Part shown: one piece after another, positions 49,568-56,453 of the stretch
Numbering within the stretch: the stretch's first letter is position 1
How the letters are laid out: every line of letters begins with the position of its first letter
IMG/VR virus record: IMGVR_UViG_3300028837_000875
Location: 1-64,000 of that record
Origin: a virus
DNA: 64,000 nt
Direction: 5' to 3' (one strand)
The notes under the pieces: generated by a model
Seen by the model: the letters and a program-made list of their open reading frames with translations, nothing else
Databases searched by the model: none
What the model was told of the DNA's origin: nothing
Program-made: the position numbers and the translations under genes

Positions 49568-49846
49568 TTGAGAAAGTTCAAAACAATTGATGAAGCAAGA
49601 GCCGCAACATTCCTTGAGATAATTGAGGAAGCGCGGGAAGAAATCATCAAGCTCAATGACGAAAAGTTTTATCTTCATGCTGAGCAAATGAAATCTCGGT
49701 ACTTCGTCGTAGAATTGATGCTGGCAAAAATCGAGAAGCTGTTTTCAAAGAAAGAGGAGGAGAGCATAGAAGAAAGTTTTCACAGAGCTGTTATGATTCG
49801 AGACGAGCTGGATAAAATCGTACCAGCTTGCGGTCGTTTGAATTAA
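49568..49846 (+). CDS. Helical hypothetical protein, 92 aa
   Basis: TTG at 49568 with GCGAGGTAAAA just upstream, three bases after the previous stop. Amphipathic helical sequence (EARAATFLEIIEEAREEIIK). Not recognised. Confidence 0.6.
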   Translation: MRKFKTIDEARAATFLEIIEEAREEIIKLNDEKFYLHAEQMKSRYFVVELMLAKIEKLFSKKEEESIEESFHRAVMIRDELDKIVPACGRLN

Positions 49847-49858
49847 GGAGGTGCAGGA

Positions 49859-50065
49859 ATGTTGTTCACGACTTTTGCAGAAATGAAGAGCGGACTAATA
49901 AAGAGGGAGCTTCTTTCACTCAAGCGGAATAAGCTTCGTTCGGTTATGCTCAGAGCAACAGGCAAGAGACGCCACAACGAAACGAAGGAGGATATGGCAG
50001 CAATCATATTGAAGAACACAAACGCGCAGACTGTACGCCAGATACTCGCGCACACGACGATATAA
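49859..50065 (+). CDS. Basic hypothetical protein, 68 aa
   Basis: ATG at 49859 after TAAGGAGGTGCAGGA. Basic (KRELLSLKRNKLRSVMLRAT), helical, possibly DNA- or RNA-binding. Member of the small-gene operon. Confidence 0.6.
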   Translation: MLFTTFAEMKSGLIKRELLSLKRNKLRSVMLRATGKRRHNETKEDMAAIILKNTNAQTVRQILAHTTI

Positions 50066-50130
50066 GAAAAGAGATTCAGAATGTCTGGACCAAATACTTT
50101 GATAGATAGATTAGAAAGGAGGTTTGCATA

Positions 50131-50541
50131 TTGCGTTATGGAATTGCTACATGGCACTACACAAGCAAGCACTGGTACTGCCGCAGCTATACCAAGCGTG
50201 CAACTTGGAAGTTTGAATATTCAAAGCAAAGAGTTCAAGCTCCAGATGGAAAGATGCGCTTCAAAGCAACTCGCTGGAAAGAAACTAATACGCGAGGAAA
50301 TAGAGTTGTGCAAGAACGTTTCTTTCAAGTCAAGTGGCGTGCAAGGGACTGGTGCTATAAGCAGTGGTGCAAGTATGAAGGGGAAACATTTGAGTCCCTT
50401 CATGTTGTTTCAGAAGGAAGGAGAAAAGCAGGACACAAACTTCTCAAAGTCAAGAAGCTTCGTACCGAAGGAATCAAAGCTGGCCTCAAGCCAGTTCGGA
50501 GACGCAAAATTCTCCGCAAGAAAAATCTCAAGGAGGAATAA
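50131..50541 (+). CDS. Trp-rich basic hypothetical protein, 136 aa
   Basis: TTG at 50131 with AAAGGAGGT at 50116-50124. Contains many Trp/Tyr in a basic context (YGIATWHYTSKHWYCRSYT, VKWRARDWCYKQWCKYEG) and a Lys/Arg-rich end, which would fit nucleic-acid binding. A frame of 156 codons on the same strand (from 50081) was judged a shadow because it lacks a ribosome site. Not recognised. Confidence 0.55.
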   Translation: MRYGIATWHYTSKHWYCRSYTKRATWKFEYSKQRVQAPDGKMRFKATRWKETNTRGNRVVQERFFQVKWRARDWCYKQWCKYEGETFESLHVVSEGRRKAGHKLLKVKKLRTEGIKAGLKPVRRRKILRKKNLKEE

Positions 50542-50543
50542 TA

Positions 50544-51593
50544 ATGGTTAAGTTGAATGCAGCATTGATTGATGAAGTCAATGAGCTTTTTGAAAGAGGC
50601 GTCATCATTGACTTGGATATTTCCTGGTGGTCAGGACAGGCGAAATTGAGAGCAGAAGATTTGGGCATCCCGAAAGATGACATCAATCTTGATTTATTCT
50701 CGCTCGGTAGGAAGCGGTTCATATCTAAGAATTGGATTGGCCGCTTTCGCAAGTATGAGCAGAAGGGACGCGCCCTTGTTGACGAATATTCTTTCAGATT
50801 CAAGAGAGGTGCAAATTCATTTGTCCCGCTCGATGCTCTTCCGGCAATGCTTGAGAGATTGAATGACTGCAAAGAGAATTTCCTCAAGGTCGTCCAAGGC
50901 TTTGCTGAGCAGTATCCAATGATAAAGAGAAAGATGATTGTGGCCTGGGGCGAAGAGGTTCCGAAAATATACAAGCGTCTGAAATCTTTCGGAGCAAAGG
51001 TCCCGAGTGTAGAAACATTCGAGAAACGTTTCATGGAAGCAGTCAAGAACTGGTATCCGAAGGACCCAACTATTTTCTTCAGATACACTTGGTCGTTTCA
51101 TGAACTGACTTTGCCTCGGCAGTTCAAAGAGAAAGAAGTCAAGCTGAAAAGAAAGCTCAAGAAAGCGGACCTTGAAAGAGCAAAGCAAAGAGCATTGATT
51201 CAGAAATATAATGATGGCTTGCAGAATCAAGTCAGCGATTTTCTTGAGTCAGTTGTTCGCCAGCTAAGAAGCTCAACTGTTGAGCTTGCAGAAAGAGTAC
51301 GCAAGCAGATAACAGACGGAAGCGTTACTGATAACAGACTTGATAGGCTCCGTGAGTTCATCGACAAATTCACGAAGCTCAACTTTATGAATGACCGCGA
51401 GGTTGAAGTTTCTCTTCAGGACCTTAAGAAAAATCTTGAGCATACAGCAGAGGAATACAAATCTAATGAGGAGCTTGAGTCTGCTCTTCGCGGTTCGCTC
51501 GGAAAAGTAATCAAGATTGCATCGAAGAATGGCGCGGCTGTTCTTGCTTCTGCTTTCAGCAGGAAGCGCAAAGTCGTCCGTCGCAAAAAGTAA
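50544..51593 (+). CDS. DUF3150-like protein, 349 aa
   Basis: ATG at 50544 after AAGGAGGAATAATA-type site. The N-terminus (ELFERGVIIDLDISWWSGQA) and the following AEDLG segment match DUF3150, a family often encoded next to AAA+ ATPases in phages. The C-terminal 150 residues are coiled coil with a basic tail. Its biochemical role is unknown. Here it directly precedes the Ycf46-like ATPase and may be its partner. Confidence 0.6.
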   Translation: MVKLNAALIDEVNELFERGVIIDLDISWWSGQAKLRAEDLGIPKDDINLDLFSLGRKRFISKNWIGRFRKYEQKGRALVDEYSFRFKRGANSFVPLDALPAMLERLNDCKENFLKVVQGFAEQYPMIKRKMIVAWGEEVPKIYKRLKSFGAKVPSVETFEKRFMEAVKNWYPKDPTIFFRYTWSFHELTLPRQFKEKEVKLKRKLKKADLERAKQRALIQKYNDGLQNQVSDFLESVVRQLRSSTVELAERVRKQITDGSVTDNRLDRLREFIDKFTKLNFMNDREVEVSLQDLKKNLEHTAEEYKSNEELESALRGSLGKVIKIASKNGAAVLASAFSRKRKVVRRKK

Positions 51594-51616
51594 TAAGAAT
51601 TGAAAGGAGAATAGAG

Positions 51617-53164
51617 ATGGGATTTAAGACAGAAATTACCAGCCACATAGCAGCTGGCTACTCGATTCTATATGTGCAGAGCTATGAAGAACTCAGAGCA
51701 CGCATCGTCCTTCGCGACGTTGCTGAAAAGCTCGAAAAGAAATTCTATCTTTGGTCGTCAACCATCGGCCTTTGCGCTGTAGAAGGCGACGAGCTTACAA
51801 AGATAGAAGAGACGCAAAGCCCAGAAGAATTGCTGAGTCATCTTTTCGAGAGCTTCACTGAAGAGATGGCAGTTATCGTGCTTTGCGATTTCCACGAGTT
51901 CATGGACGACCCAATGGCAAAGAGAGTCATTCGTGAACTTGGCTCTCGCTTCAAAGAGAAAGGAAACAACTTAATTTTTCTCTCGCCAATTATGAAGCTT
52001 CCTCAGGAGTTGAAGAAAGACGTGACGCTCGTTGAGTTTGACTTGCCAAACAAGGAAGAGCTTGCGAAAGTTGTTGAGGAAGTTGGCGAAGAAAACGAAG
52101 TTGAAATAAATAATGGACAGCTTGATAAAGTTCTTGAAGCTGTTCTTGGTTTGACTACGATAGAAGCGGAAAACGCTCTTGCTCTTTCAGTGTACAACCA
52201 TAATGAATTCTCTCCTGCTGAGCTAATGAAAACCAAAGCAGCAACAATCAAGAAGTCAGGAATACTCGAGTACTTCGAGTCTGATTTCACATTGGAAGAT
52301 GTTGGCGGCTTTCCAGTGCTCAAGGAATGGCTGAGACTCAGAGAGCTTGCATTCACAAAGGAAGCAAGAGAATACGGAATAGACCCGCCGAAAGGTGCGT
52401 TGCTTCTTGGCGTACCAGGCTGCGGCAAAACGCTGTTAGCGCGTGCGGTTGCCAATGCCTGGGGTATGCCATTGCTCAAGCTCGACCTTGGCCGTGTATT
52501 CGGTTCGCTGGTAGGTCAGTCAGAAGAAAACATGAGAGCAGCGATTCAACTTGCGGAAGCAGTAGCCCCTTGCATTCTCTTTGTAGACGAAATCGAGAAA
52601 GGACTTGCAGGAGCCGGAGGCGGTGGCAAGCATGATTCAGGAGTCACGGATAGAGTGTTCGGCACATGGCTGTCCTGGATGCAAGATAAGAAGTCTCAAG
52701 TATTCGTCATTGCTACAGCGAATAATATTGAGGCTCTTCCTGCACCGCTGCTCAGAAAAGGAAGATTCGATGAAATGTTTTTCGTCGACCTTCCAACAGA
52801 GGAAGAAAGAAAAGAGATATTCAATATTCATCTGAGCAAGCGCAACCGCAAGCCGAAAAACTTTGACTTAAACGAGCTTGTCAGACAGACGGATAATTTC
52901 ACTGGCTCTGAAATTGAGGAAGCAGTCAAGTCTGGGCTGTTCCATTCTTTCTCGGAAAATCGAGAGCTTGAGACAAAGGATATTGTTCGAGTCATTAGAG
53001 GAACGGTACCGCTAAGCAAAACAATGTCACTTCAGCTTGATGCTATTCGCAAGTGGGCTAAGGACAGAACGGTTAACGTCTCTTGCTCTGGTTCCGAAAA
53101 GAAGCTCTTGAAGAAAAAAGTTATTCGCAAAATCAAAGGCCGCGGTAACAGCTCACTCAATTAA
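51617..53164 (+). CDS. Ycf46/FtsH-like AAA+ ATPase, 515 aa
   Basis: ATG at 51617 after AAAGGAGAATAGAG. The N-terminal 200 residues (AAGYSILYVQSYEELRARI) are a Ycf46-type domain. The AAA+ core has Walker A GVPGCGKTLLARAVA (about 265-279), Walker B CILFVDEIEKGLAGAG, sensor 1 VFVIATANN and the arginine-finger-like RKGRFDEMFFVDLP. It lacks a transmembrane segment and protease domain. It likely remodels protein or nucleoprotein substrates together with the adjacent DUF1257 and DUF2997 proteins. Confidence 0.85.
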   Translation: MGFKTEITSHIAAGYSILYVQSYEELRARIVLRDVAEKLEKKFYLWSSTIGLCAVEGDELTKIEETQSPEELLSHLFESFTEEMAVIVLCDFHEFMDDPMAKRVIRELGSRFKEKGNNLIFLSPIMKLPQELKKDVTLVEFDLPNKEELAKVVEEVGEENEVEINNGQLDKVLEAVLGLTTIEAENALALSVYNHNEFSPAELMKTKAATIKKSGILEYFESDFTLEDVGGFPVLKEWLRLRELAFTKEAREYGIDPPKGALLLGVPGCGKTLLARAVANAWGMPLLKLDLGRVFGSLVGQSEENMRAAIQLAEAVAPCILFVDEIEKGLAGAGGGGKHDSGVTDRVFGTWLSWMQDKKSQVFVIATANNIEALPAPLLRKGRFDEMFFVDLPTEEERKEIFNIHLSKRNRKPKNFDLNELVRQTDNFTGSEIEEAVKSGLFHSFSENRELETKDIVRVIRGTVPLSKTMSLQLDAIRKWAKDRTVNVSCSGSEKKLLKKKVIRKIKGRGNSSLN

Positions 53165-53187
53165 GATAATAGAAAGAGAGGTGACAA

Positions 53188-53583
53188 ATGTCACATTGGT
53201 CAACAGTTGAAACTGAATTCACAAATGAGCAAGGATTGATTGATGCTCTTAAGGAGATGCATCCAGAACATGAAGTAGTCAAAGGTGGCAACGTGCGCGG
53301 CTACCAAGGGACGCAGAAAGCTGATATCGTCCTGAAGGGAAAGAACATGACGCGCAGTTCTGGATTTGATATCGGATTCAAGAAGAATGCCAATGGAATG
53401 TACTCAGAAATTTCCGATTGGTATGGACTTGATTGGCTTGGAGATAAGTCAACGTTCCAAGATAGATTGAAACAGAGCTATGCCAAGGCAGTCGTCAAAA
53501 GGCGTGCGAAGAAATTCGGCTGGACCATCAAAGAAAAGCAGCAAGAAGATGGAACAGTCAAACTCTCTCTGACAAAATTCTAA
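53188..53583 (+). CDS. DUF1257 (Ycf35-like) protein, 131 aa
   Basis: ATG at 53188 after AAGAGAGGTGACAA. Signature features of the family: MSHWSTVETEFTNEQGLIDA, GYQGTQKADIVLKG, GFDIGFKKNANGMYSEISDW and a C-terminal EDGTVKLSLTKF. Ycf35 and Ycf46 are encoded together in chloroplasts and cyanobacteria, and here the order is Ycf46 then Ycf35. The function of the family is not established. A paralogue lies at 54070. Confidence 0.85.
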   Translation: MSHWSTVETEFTNEQGLIDALKEMHPEHEVVKGGNVRGYQGTQKADIVLKGKNMTRSSGFDIGFKKNANGMYSEISDWYGLDWLGDKSTFQDRLKQSYAKAVVKRRAKKFGWTIKEKQQEDGTVKLSLTKF

Positions 53584-53598
53584 GAAAGGAAGTGAGCT

Positions 53599-53790
53599 GT
53601 GAGAATAAGAAAAGAAATCATCGTCACGATAGGAACAAAAGGCGAGACAAAGATTGAAGCCAAAGGTTTCAAAAACCGAGAGTGCTTGAGAGCGACTCAG
53701 CCGTTTGAGGAAGCTCTCGGTAAAATCTCCAACAGAAAAATGAAGAGACCAGTTGAGACTCAGAAGGAGACGCAGAGCCTTGGAAACTAA
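53599..53790 (+). CDS. DUF2997 protein, 63 aa
   Basis: GTG at 53599 after AAGGAAGTGAGCT. KGETKIEAKGFKNRECLRAT followed by EEALG matches the DUF2997 core (G-x-x-x-x-E-x-x-G-F-x-x-x-x-C-x-x-A-T). This small family is typically found with DUF1257, completing the cassette. The 3' end overlaps the next small gene by 11 nt. Confidence 0.75.
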   Translation: MRIRKEIIVTIGTKGETKIEAKGFKNRECLRATQPFEEALGKISNRKMKRPVETQKETQSLGN

Positions 53791-53950
53791 AATAGAAATC
53801 ATCATTGAATCAGACGGCAAAATTAAATCTTGGTGGTCACCAGAGTTCGAGGAACTCGTATCAGAAGTGGCTACTGAAAAAATAGAGAATAGAGAAGGGG
53901 GTCCCCAGCCAATCGGGGACCTGCCCTTCCATCCTGAATTTTGCGGATGA
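53780..53950 (+). CDS. Small hypothetical protein, 56 aa
   Basis: TTG at 53780 with AAGGAGA at 53764-53770; the upstream in-frame part is an Arg-rich shadow of the previous gene. Starts METKIEIIIESDGKIKSWWS, reminiscent of a truncated DUF2997-like strand pattern. Its 3' end contains a GGTCCCC/GGGGACC hairpin (53900-53921). Confidence 0.5.
   Translation: METKIEIIIESDGKIKSWWSPEFEELVSEVATEKIENREGGPQPIGDLPFHPEFCG
53899..53922 (+). other. GC-rich hairpin at a gene end
   Basis: GGTCCCC (53900-53906) and GGGGACC (53915-53921) pair perfectly around an 8-nt loop, with a flanking G-U pair. It lies inside the last codons of the small gene and has no T-run after it. It stands out in this AT-rich genome and precedes the structured leader at 53949. 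Confidence 0.55.
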
Positions 53951-54069
53951 AAGCTGGATATAGATAAATGAAGCTTCAAAAGCATTCAAGACACCGCCTC
54001 ATACCCTGTAGGAGGCCGTCTAACGAAGCACCTAATGGTTCTATATGCTGGCTTTCAGGGAGGGAATAG
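53949..54069 (+). ncRNA. Predicted structured leader before the second DUF1257 gene (possible 33-codon ORF inside)
   Basis: A closing helix is formed by GAAAGC (53949-53954) with GCTTTC (54051-54056) and ATATAG (53958-53963) with CTATAT (54041-54046). Inside are TGAAGCTTCA, a GCCTC/GAGGC hairpin (53996-54016) flanked by GAC/GTC, and ACC-TAAT-GGT. It ends at the GGGAGGGAATAG ribosome site of the next gene. An ATG at 53968 opens 33 codons ending at 54069, but the Arg/Cys/Ser-rich product looks non-coding. The 15-mer ACCCTGT-N2-GAGGCC (54003-54017) recurs at 58729. Confidence 0.4.
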
Positions 54070-54468
54070 ATGTCTCATTATTCAGAAGTAGATACGGCGT
54101 TCAGAGATAGAGACTGTCTCGTTGAATCTCTGCAAGAGATGGGTTATCAAGTAGAGATTCACGAAGGTGAAGGCTCTAATCTTTTTGGTTATCAAGGAGA
54201 CAAGCGAGAGCAGAAAGCAAACGTAATTGTTAGGCGTCAATTTGTTGGACGCTCTTCAAATGATTTGGGCTGGAAGTGGAACGCGAATAGCGGATGCTTC
54301 ACTCAGATTATTTCTGAGTTCGACCAATACACAAGCAAGCTTGACGAAGGCAAGCTAAAACAAATGTATGCTGAGAAGAAAGTGACTAAGAAAGCACGTA
54401 AGCTTGGTTACAGAATCAAGCGCAATGTTGAGGACGGAGCTGTTCAGCTTACGTTGGTGAAATACTAA
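54070..54468 (+). CDS. Second DUF1257 (Ycf35-like) protein, 132 aa
   Basis: ATG at 54070 after AGGGAGGGAATAG. Clear paralogue of the protein at 53188: MSHYSEVDTAFRDRDCLVES, FGYQGDKREQKANVIVRR, NDLGWKWNANSGCFTQII and EDGAVQLTLVKY. The changes around the central GF-D-I-G-F motif (here N-D-L-G-W) suggest a different partner or ligand. The stop overlaps the next start (TAATG). Confidence 0.8.
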   Translation: MSHYSEVDTAFRDRDCLVESLQEMGYQVEIHEGEGSNLFGYQGDKREQKANVIVRRQFVGRSSNDLGWKWNANSGCFTQIISEFDQYTSKLDEGKLKQMYAEKKVTKKARKLGYRIKRNVEDGAVQLTLVKY

Positions 54469-54686
54469 TGAACAAAAGAGCAGAAAAAGAAAGACGACGA
54501 GAGCGAAAACAAGAACGCAAGTTCAAGCAAGAAGGAAGGAGACGTGAGCGTAGAAAAGAAGAAAGAAAAATTGAAGAGGAATTTGTTAGCAAGCTGACCC
54601 CACAAGAGAAGGCAAGATACAAAGCACGTAAATTTGCCAAAGCTCTTGGCTGGAATGAAGAAGCTCTTGATTCTTTGGACGTTTAG
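54468..54686 (+). CDS. Charged helical protein, 72 aa
   Basis: Starts at a TAATG overlap. The first 40 residues are almost only Arg, Lys and Glu (EKERRRERKQERKFKQEG), a single long charged helix; the rest is KARYKARKFAKALGWNEEAL. May bind nucleic acid. One base separates its stop from the next start region. Confidence 0.6.
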   Translation: MNKRAEKERRRERKQERKFKQEGRRRERRKEERKIEEEFVSKLTPQEKARYKARKFAKALGWNEEALDSLDV

Positions 54687-54687
54687 A

Positions 54688-55428
54688 ATGTATCTAACAA
54701 AAGAATTTTCTCAAAGAGAAAAGACATTGAAGAGAGCGAAGCCAAAGAATAGAATGAGCAGCGACACATCACGAGAGAGATGGTTGTTCATAGAAAGGAG
54801 TCGGCTATTGTCAAATCGTTATTCGTATACCTTTGAGGAGGGAATGGAGAGATTAAAATCTTACGTTAGTTTTCATGCCTTCAGGTTTGGTACAATTTCA
54901 AGATTGAATGACAAGGAGGATTTTGAGTCAATCGCACATTCGGTCATCTGGAAATGCATCACAAAATACAAACCTCAATGTCCGCTGTGTAGAAAGAAGT
55001 TCATTTCGTTTAGTGCGTATAAGAAGCACTCGCACAATCGTAGAAGAATACTCAAGCCAGTCTACAGTCTTGATTCATATATCAAGCTCAGAGTTCTTTC
55101 TGCATTTCAGTTGACAATTAAAAAGGAAATAGCTCAGAAAAGACTTCCTGAAGGTGGTGTTGGATTGCTTGAATCCGAACCGGCAAAATTGTATCAGGAG
55201 TTTGATGGCATTGAGTTGAGTGATGCGATTGATGTCATGTTGCGGGAATTTACATCAGTTGAAAGAGCTATTGTCAGAATGCTCTGTGAGAGGTATCAAG
55301 TATCAGATATTATTACCATGCTTGAACCGCATGGAATCAATATGAGTTTTGTCAGACAGACGATTGTAAAGTTCAGGCAATACTTAACTAGTCAAAACTT
55401 TTCAAAAAATATGAGGCATACTGCTTGA
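54688..55428 (+). CDS. Sigma-factor-like protein with an inserted zinc finger, 246 aa
   Basis: ATG at 54688, one base after the upstream stop. Residues about 65-90 (LNDKEDFESIAHSVIWKCIT) and 127-150 (YSLDSYIKLRVLSAFQLTIK) resemble the two halves of sigma region 2; between them lies CPLCRKKFISFSAYKKHSH, a C2H2-type zinc finger. The C-terminal segment FTSVERAIVRMLCERYQVSD followed by VRQTIVKFRQYL looks like the helix-turn-helix of region 4. It may redirect host RNA polymerase to phage promoters such as the repeated motif at 41088 and 56393; that link is hypothetical. Confidence 0.55.
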   Translation: MYLTKEFSQREKTLKRAKPKNRMSSDTSRERWLFIERSRLLSNRYSYTFEEGMERLKSYVSFHAFRFGTISRLNDKEDFESIAHSVIWKCITKYKPQCPLCRKKFISFSAYKKHSHNRRRILKPVYSLDSYIKLRVLSAFQLTIKKEIAQKRLPEGGVGLLESEPAKLYQEFDGIELSDAIDVMLREFTSVERAIVRMLCERYQVSDIITMLEPHGINMSFVRQTIVKFRQYLTSQNFSKNMRHTA

Positions 55429-55445
55429 GTTTGGATAGAAAGCTA

Positions 55446-55505
55446 ATGAGAGTCGAAGTAATGTGCTTCAACAATTTGGAAATGCTCGGAAGAGCAAGGA
55501 GGTAA
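55446..55505 (+). CDS. Possible leader peptide, 19 aa
   Basis: ATG at 55446 opens 19 codons (MRVEVMCFNNLEMLGRARR) and ends in a TAA four bases before the next ATG; its last codons are the AAGGAGG ribosome site of that gene. The TGCTC-GGAA-GAGCA tetraloop hairpin (about 55483-55496) lies in its 3' half. It could couple translation of the downstream gene. There is no ribosome site of its own. Confidence 0.25.
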   Translation: MRVEVMCFNNLEMLGRARR

Positions 55506-55508
55506 GGA

Positions 55509-56336
55509 ATGAAGTTAGAGGCGATGAAGTCGTTCGCAAAGGACAACGGAATCAAGGTCAGCAAGAAGGAGACGGAGAAATCGCTGGAACTGAAGATACG
55601 CGAGAAGTGGGAAGAGGACGGCATTGAAAACGAATGCCTCTGCCCGTCTTGCAGTGCAGAAATTCCTGACTTGAATAGCTGTCCGTTCTGCGGTTCGGTA
55701 TTTGAGGAAGAGGAGAAAGAGGAGCCTCAGCCTGAGAAGGAAGAGAAGAAAGAAAGCAAAAAGAAAGCAAAGTCAAAAGGTAAAGGGAAGAAAGACAAGC
55801 CCGCAAAGAAAGAGAAGCCGGCCAAGAAAGAGAAGGCGAAGAAAGAAAAGAAGGGACCCAAGGCAGGTGGCTTGAACTTCAAAGACTGCGTCGAGCACAT
55901 TTCTTCTTACGTCGAGAAAGAGGGCTACGAAGTCAGGGTAAGAGGCAACTTTACTTCTTACTTCATCGACGGCCTCCGCGTTTTCCACATCTCAAAAGCT
56001 ACCAGAGCTTACTCGATGGAAATCGGTGCTCCTGGTTTCTCAATGAAGATGAAGCACGGAGAAGTCAAGACTTTCTCTGACGAAGAAAGAGCACGCAAGC
56101 ACATGGCTGGCATGTTCGGCACTCTCAAGACAACCAATCTTGACGAAGCTCTTGCAGCGGTCAAGGAAATGACCAAGTGTGCGAGAGCATATCTGGCGAA
56201 GAACAAGAAAGAGAAGCCGACAAAGAAAGAGAAGGCAGCGAAGAAAGTCAAGAAGCCTGCGAAGAAAGCGGCCAAGAAGCCCGCAAAGAAAGTGCTCAAG
56301 AAGAAAGTCAAGAGCAGCAAGAAGAAAAAGAAGTAA
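55509..56336 (+). CDS. Histone-H1-like, zinc-ribbon DNA-binding protein, 275 aa
   Basis: ATG at 55509 after GCAAGGAGGTAAGG, the strongest ribosome site nearby. Residues 1-35 resemble a SAP/HeH-type DNA-binding helix pair; CPSCSAEI and CPFCGSVF form a zinc ribbon. A first Lys/Pro/Ala run (residues 80-118) is followed by a globular domain (FKDCVEHISSYVEKEGYEVR ... RVFHISKATRAYS), and a second H1-like tail (KKPAKKAAKKPAKKVLKKK) ends the protein. Codon use is GC-richer than average, as for the capsid gene, so abundant expression is likely. It may compact or coat phage or host DNA. Confidence 0.65.
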   Translation: MKLEAMKSFAKDNGIKVSKKETEKSLELKIREKWEEDGIENECLCPSCSAEIPDLNSCPFCGSVFEEEEKEEPQPEKEEKKESKKKAKSKGKGKKDKPAKKEKPAKKEKAKKEKKGPKAGGLNFKDCVEHISSYVEKEGYEVRVRGNFTSYFIDGLRVFHISKATRAYSMEIGAPGFSMKMKHGEVKTFSDEERARKHMAGMFGTLKTTNLDEALAAVKEMTKCARAYLAKNKKEKPTKKEKAAKKVKKPAKKAAKKPAKKVLKKKVKSSKKKKK

Positions 56337-56358
56337 CAACCATCTCTCTATTCTCTCG

Positions 56359-56386
56359 GGGAAGCTCTGCGGAGCTTCCTTTTTTT
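56359..56386 (+). terminator. Rho-independent terminator
   Basis: GGAAGCTC (56360-56367) and GAGCTTCC (56372-56379) form a perfect 8-bp stem around TGCG, followed by seven T (56380-56386). It ends the operon that finishes with the histone-like gene. This is the cleanest terminator in the window. Confidence 0.9.
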
Positions 56387-56392
56387 ATGTTT

Positions 56393-56414
56393 AGTCAATG
56401 CTACTCGGATAGAT
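56393..56414 (+). promoter_or_regulatory. Repeated motif upstream of the nucleotide/polymerase operon (copy 2)
   Basis: AGTCAA-N3-TACTCGGATAGAT, identical at all 19 defined positions to 41088-41109. It lies just after the terminator and 40 nt before the next gene. TATAAA follows about 6 nt on (near 56419), which could serve as a -10 element. Confidence 0.55.
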
Positions 56415-56453
56415 AGATATAAAGAGAATTCAATTAAGCAGTAGGAGCAGTTG

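Noticed and set aside
50081-50551. 156-codon frame on the + strand overlapping the Trp-rich gene
   Set aside because: It lacks a ribosome site and has Ser/Gly-rich shadow composition; the TTG at 50131 has a near-perfect AAAGGAGGT.
56177-56416. Arg/Ser/Gln-rich alternative frames at the end of the histone-like gene
   Set aside because: These are frame shadows of the AAG/GAA-rich Lys tail, not separate genes.
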